From positions 1 through 6,398 of the forward strand of contig JAGVZJ010000045.1 of assembly GCA_018302725.1 (NCBI GenBank): 6,398 nt of DNA, given 5' to 3'. The DNA is from Candidatus Woesearchaeota archaeon. Lineage in GTDB: Archaea > Nanobdellota > Nanobdellia > SCGC-AAA011-G17 > GW2011-AR20. A program made the position numbers and the translations under genes. Positions 6,303-6,398 of this stretch are shown in pieces. A model generated the notes under the pieces. The model did no database searches, was not told where the DNA came from, and saw nothing but the letters and a program-made list of their open reading frames with translations. How positions within the stretch are numbered: position 1 is the stretch's first letter; each line of letters begins with the position of its first letter.

Positions 6303-6398
6303 TGCGATGGCGGGGATTTGAACCCCGGTCTCTGCCTTGGCAAGGCAAAATATTGGCCATATGGTAAAATTACATATATTCTAACCACTATACTACCA
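6303..6398 (-). tRNA. tRNA-Gly (GCC), intron-containing, 5' end cut by the window edge
   Basis: On the minus strand the 3' acceptor strand CCATCGC (6310-6304) and discriminator A (6303) predict a 5' strand GCGATGG, of which only TGG (6398-6396) is inside the window. The D-arm begins GTAT (6393-6390) with loop AGTGGTTAGA, typical of archaeal glycine tRNAs. The anticodon arm is TTGCC-TTGCCAA-GGCAG with anticodon GCC at 6341-6339. A 4-base variable loop and the T-arm CGGGG-TTCAAAT-CCCCG (6327-6311) follow. No CCA is encoded: ATT follows the acceptor. Twenty-six extra bases sit between the D-loop and the anticodon arm and are best explained as an intron; without them the molecule folds as a normal tRNA. 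The 3' end is two bases from the stop of the convergent gene. Confidence 0.92.
6354..6379 (-). other. 26-base intron in the D-arm of tRNA-Gly
   Basis: The insertion is flanked by a direct repeat AATAT (6380-6376 and 6354-6350), so the exact cut could shift by a few bases without changing the product. A bulge-helix-bulge can be drawn: GTTA (6385-6382) pairs with TGGC (6359-6356), the three-base bulges are GAA (6381-6379) and CAA (6355-6353), and the inner hairpin closes with TAT/ATA and GTA/TAC. The outer stem of GTGA (6386-6389) with TTAT is weak and wobble-rich. Cuts after the second base of each bulge release exactly 26 bases and restore the D-stem GTAT/ATAT, placing the intron near positions 21/22. 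Position 26 would then be U, which is unusual. The boundaries are inferred. Confidence 0.7.

Noticed and set aside
6334..6346. Inverted repeat GCCTTGGCAAGGC as a terminator hairpin after the amidohydrolase-like gene
   Set aside because: It is the anticodon arm of the convergent tRNA-Gly, and no T-run follows it on the plus strand.
6357..6364. CCATATGG palindrome as a regulatory site
   Set aside because: It lies within the tRNA intron and is better explained as part of the intron's folding at the splice structure.
1..6398. CRISPR array, insertion sequence or integrated element
   Set aside because: No spaced direct repeats, transposase, integrase or terminal inverted repeats are visible; the tRNA 3' end is next to a normal gene within this window.

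Overview
The window is AT-rich and looks archaeal, most likely from a small-genome (DPANN-type, e.g. Woesearchaeota/Pacearchaeota-like) lineage. The evidence is a complete Mre11-Rad50 pair of archaeal style with a CPVC zinc hook, an archaeal (Trm4/MJ0026-like) NSUN RNA methyltransferase, TATA boxes about 25-28 bases before start codons (leaderless promoters), a vapBC-type toxin-antitoxin pair, and a tRNA without encoded CCA that carries a short intron at an unusual place. The lineage is an inference from gene style; nothing in the window identifies a species.

Layout. Bases 2-295 (+) hold the C-terminal end of a cysteine-rich, probably exported protein that starts outside the window. It converges, with a 4-base gap, on a minus-strand pair: an AbrB-type antitoxin (662-868) followed by a PIN-domain toxin (300-662), joined by a TAATG stop/start overlap. 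A short divergent promoter region (869-946) separates this pair from a plus-strand operon: Mre11 (947-2116), Rad50 (2113-4158, ATGA overlap) and a 75-residue four-cysteine protein (4174-4401) behind a strong Shine-Dalgarno. That operon converges and overlaps by 14 bases with a minus-strand RNA m5C methyltransferase gene (4388-5287). A 65-base divergent promoter region then leads to a plus-strand gene (5353-6300) for a protein resembling N-formylglutamate amidohydrolases. It ends two bases before the 3' end of a minus-strand tRNA-Gly(GCC), whose first four bases lie beyond the window edge.

How the genes relate. Mre11 and Rad50 form the DNA-end processing complex of double-strand break repair. 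The small zinc-finger-like protein is in position to be co-expressed with them and is the best candidate for an undescribed partner. The methyltransferase and tRNA belong to translation and RNA modification, while the toxin-antitoxin pair and the cysteine-rich protein are accessory.

I see no large novel system. The points most worth a second look are the intron in the D-arm of the tRNA, the divergent motifs of the Mre11-Rad50 pair (GSHD in Mre11, a non-canonical D-loop in Rad50), the linked small zinc protein, the internal cysteine repeat in the left-edge protein, and a palindrome over the vapBC promoter.
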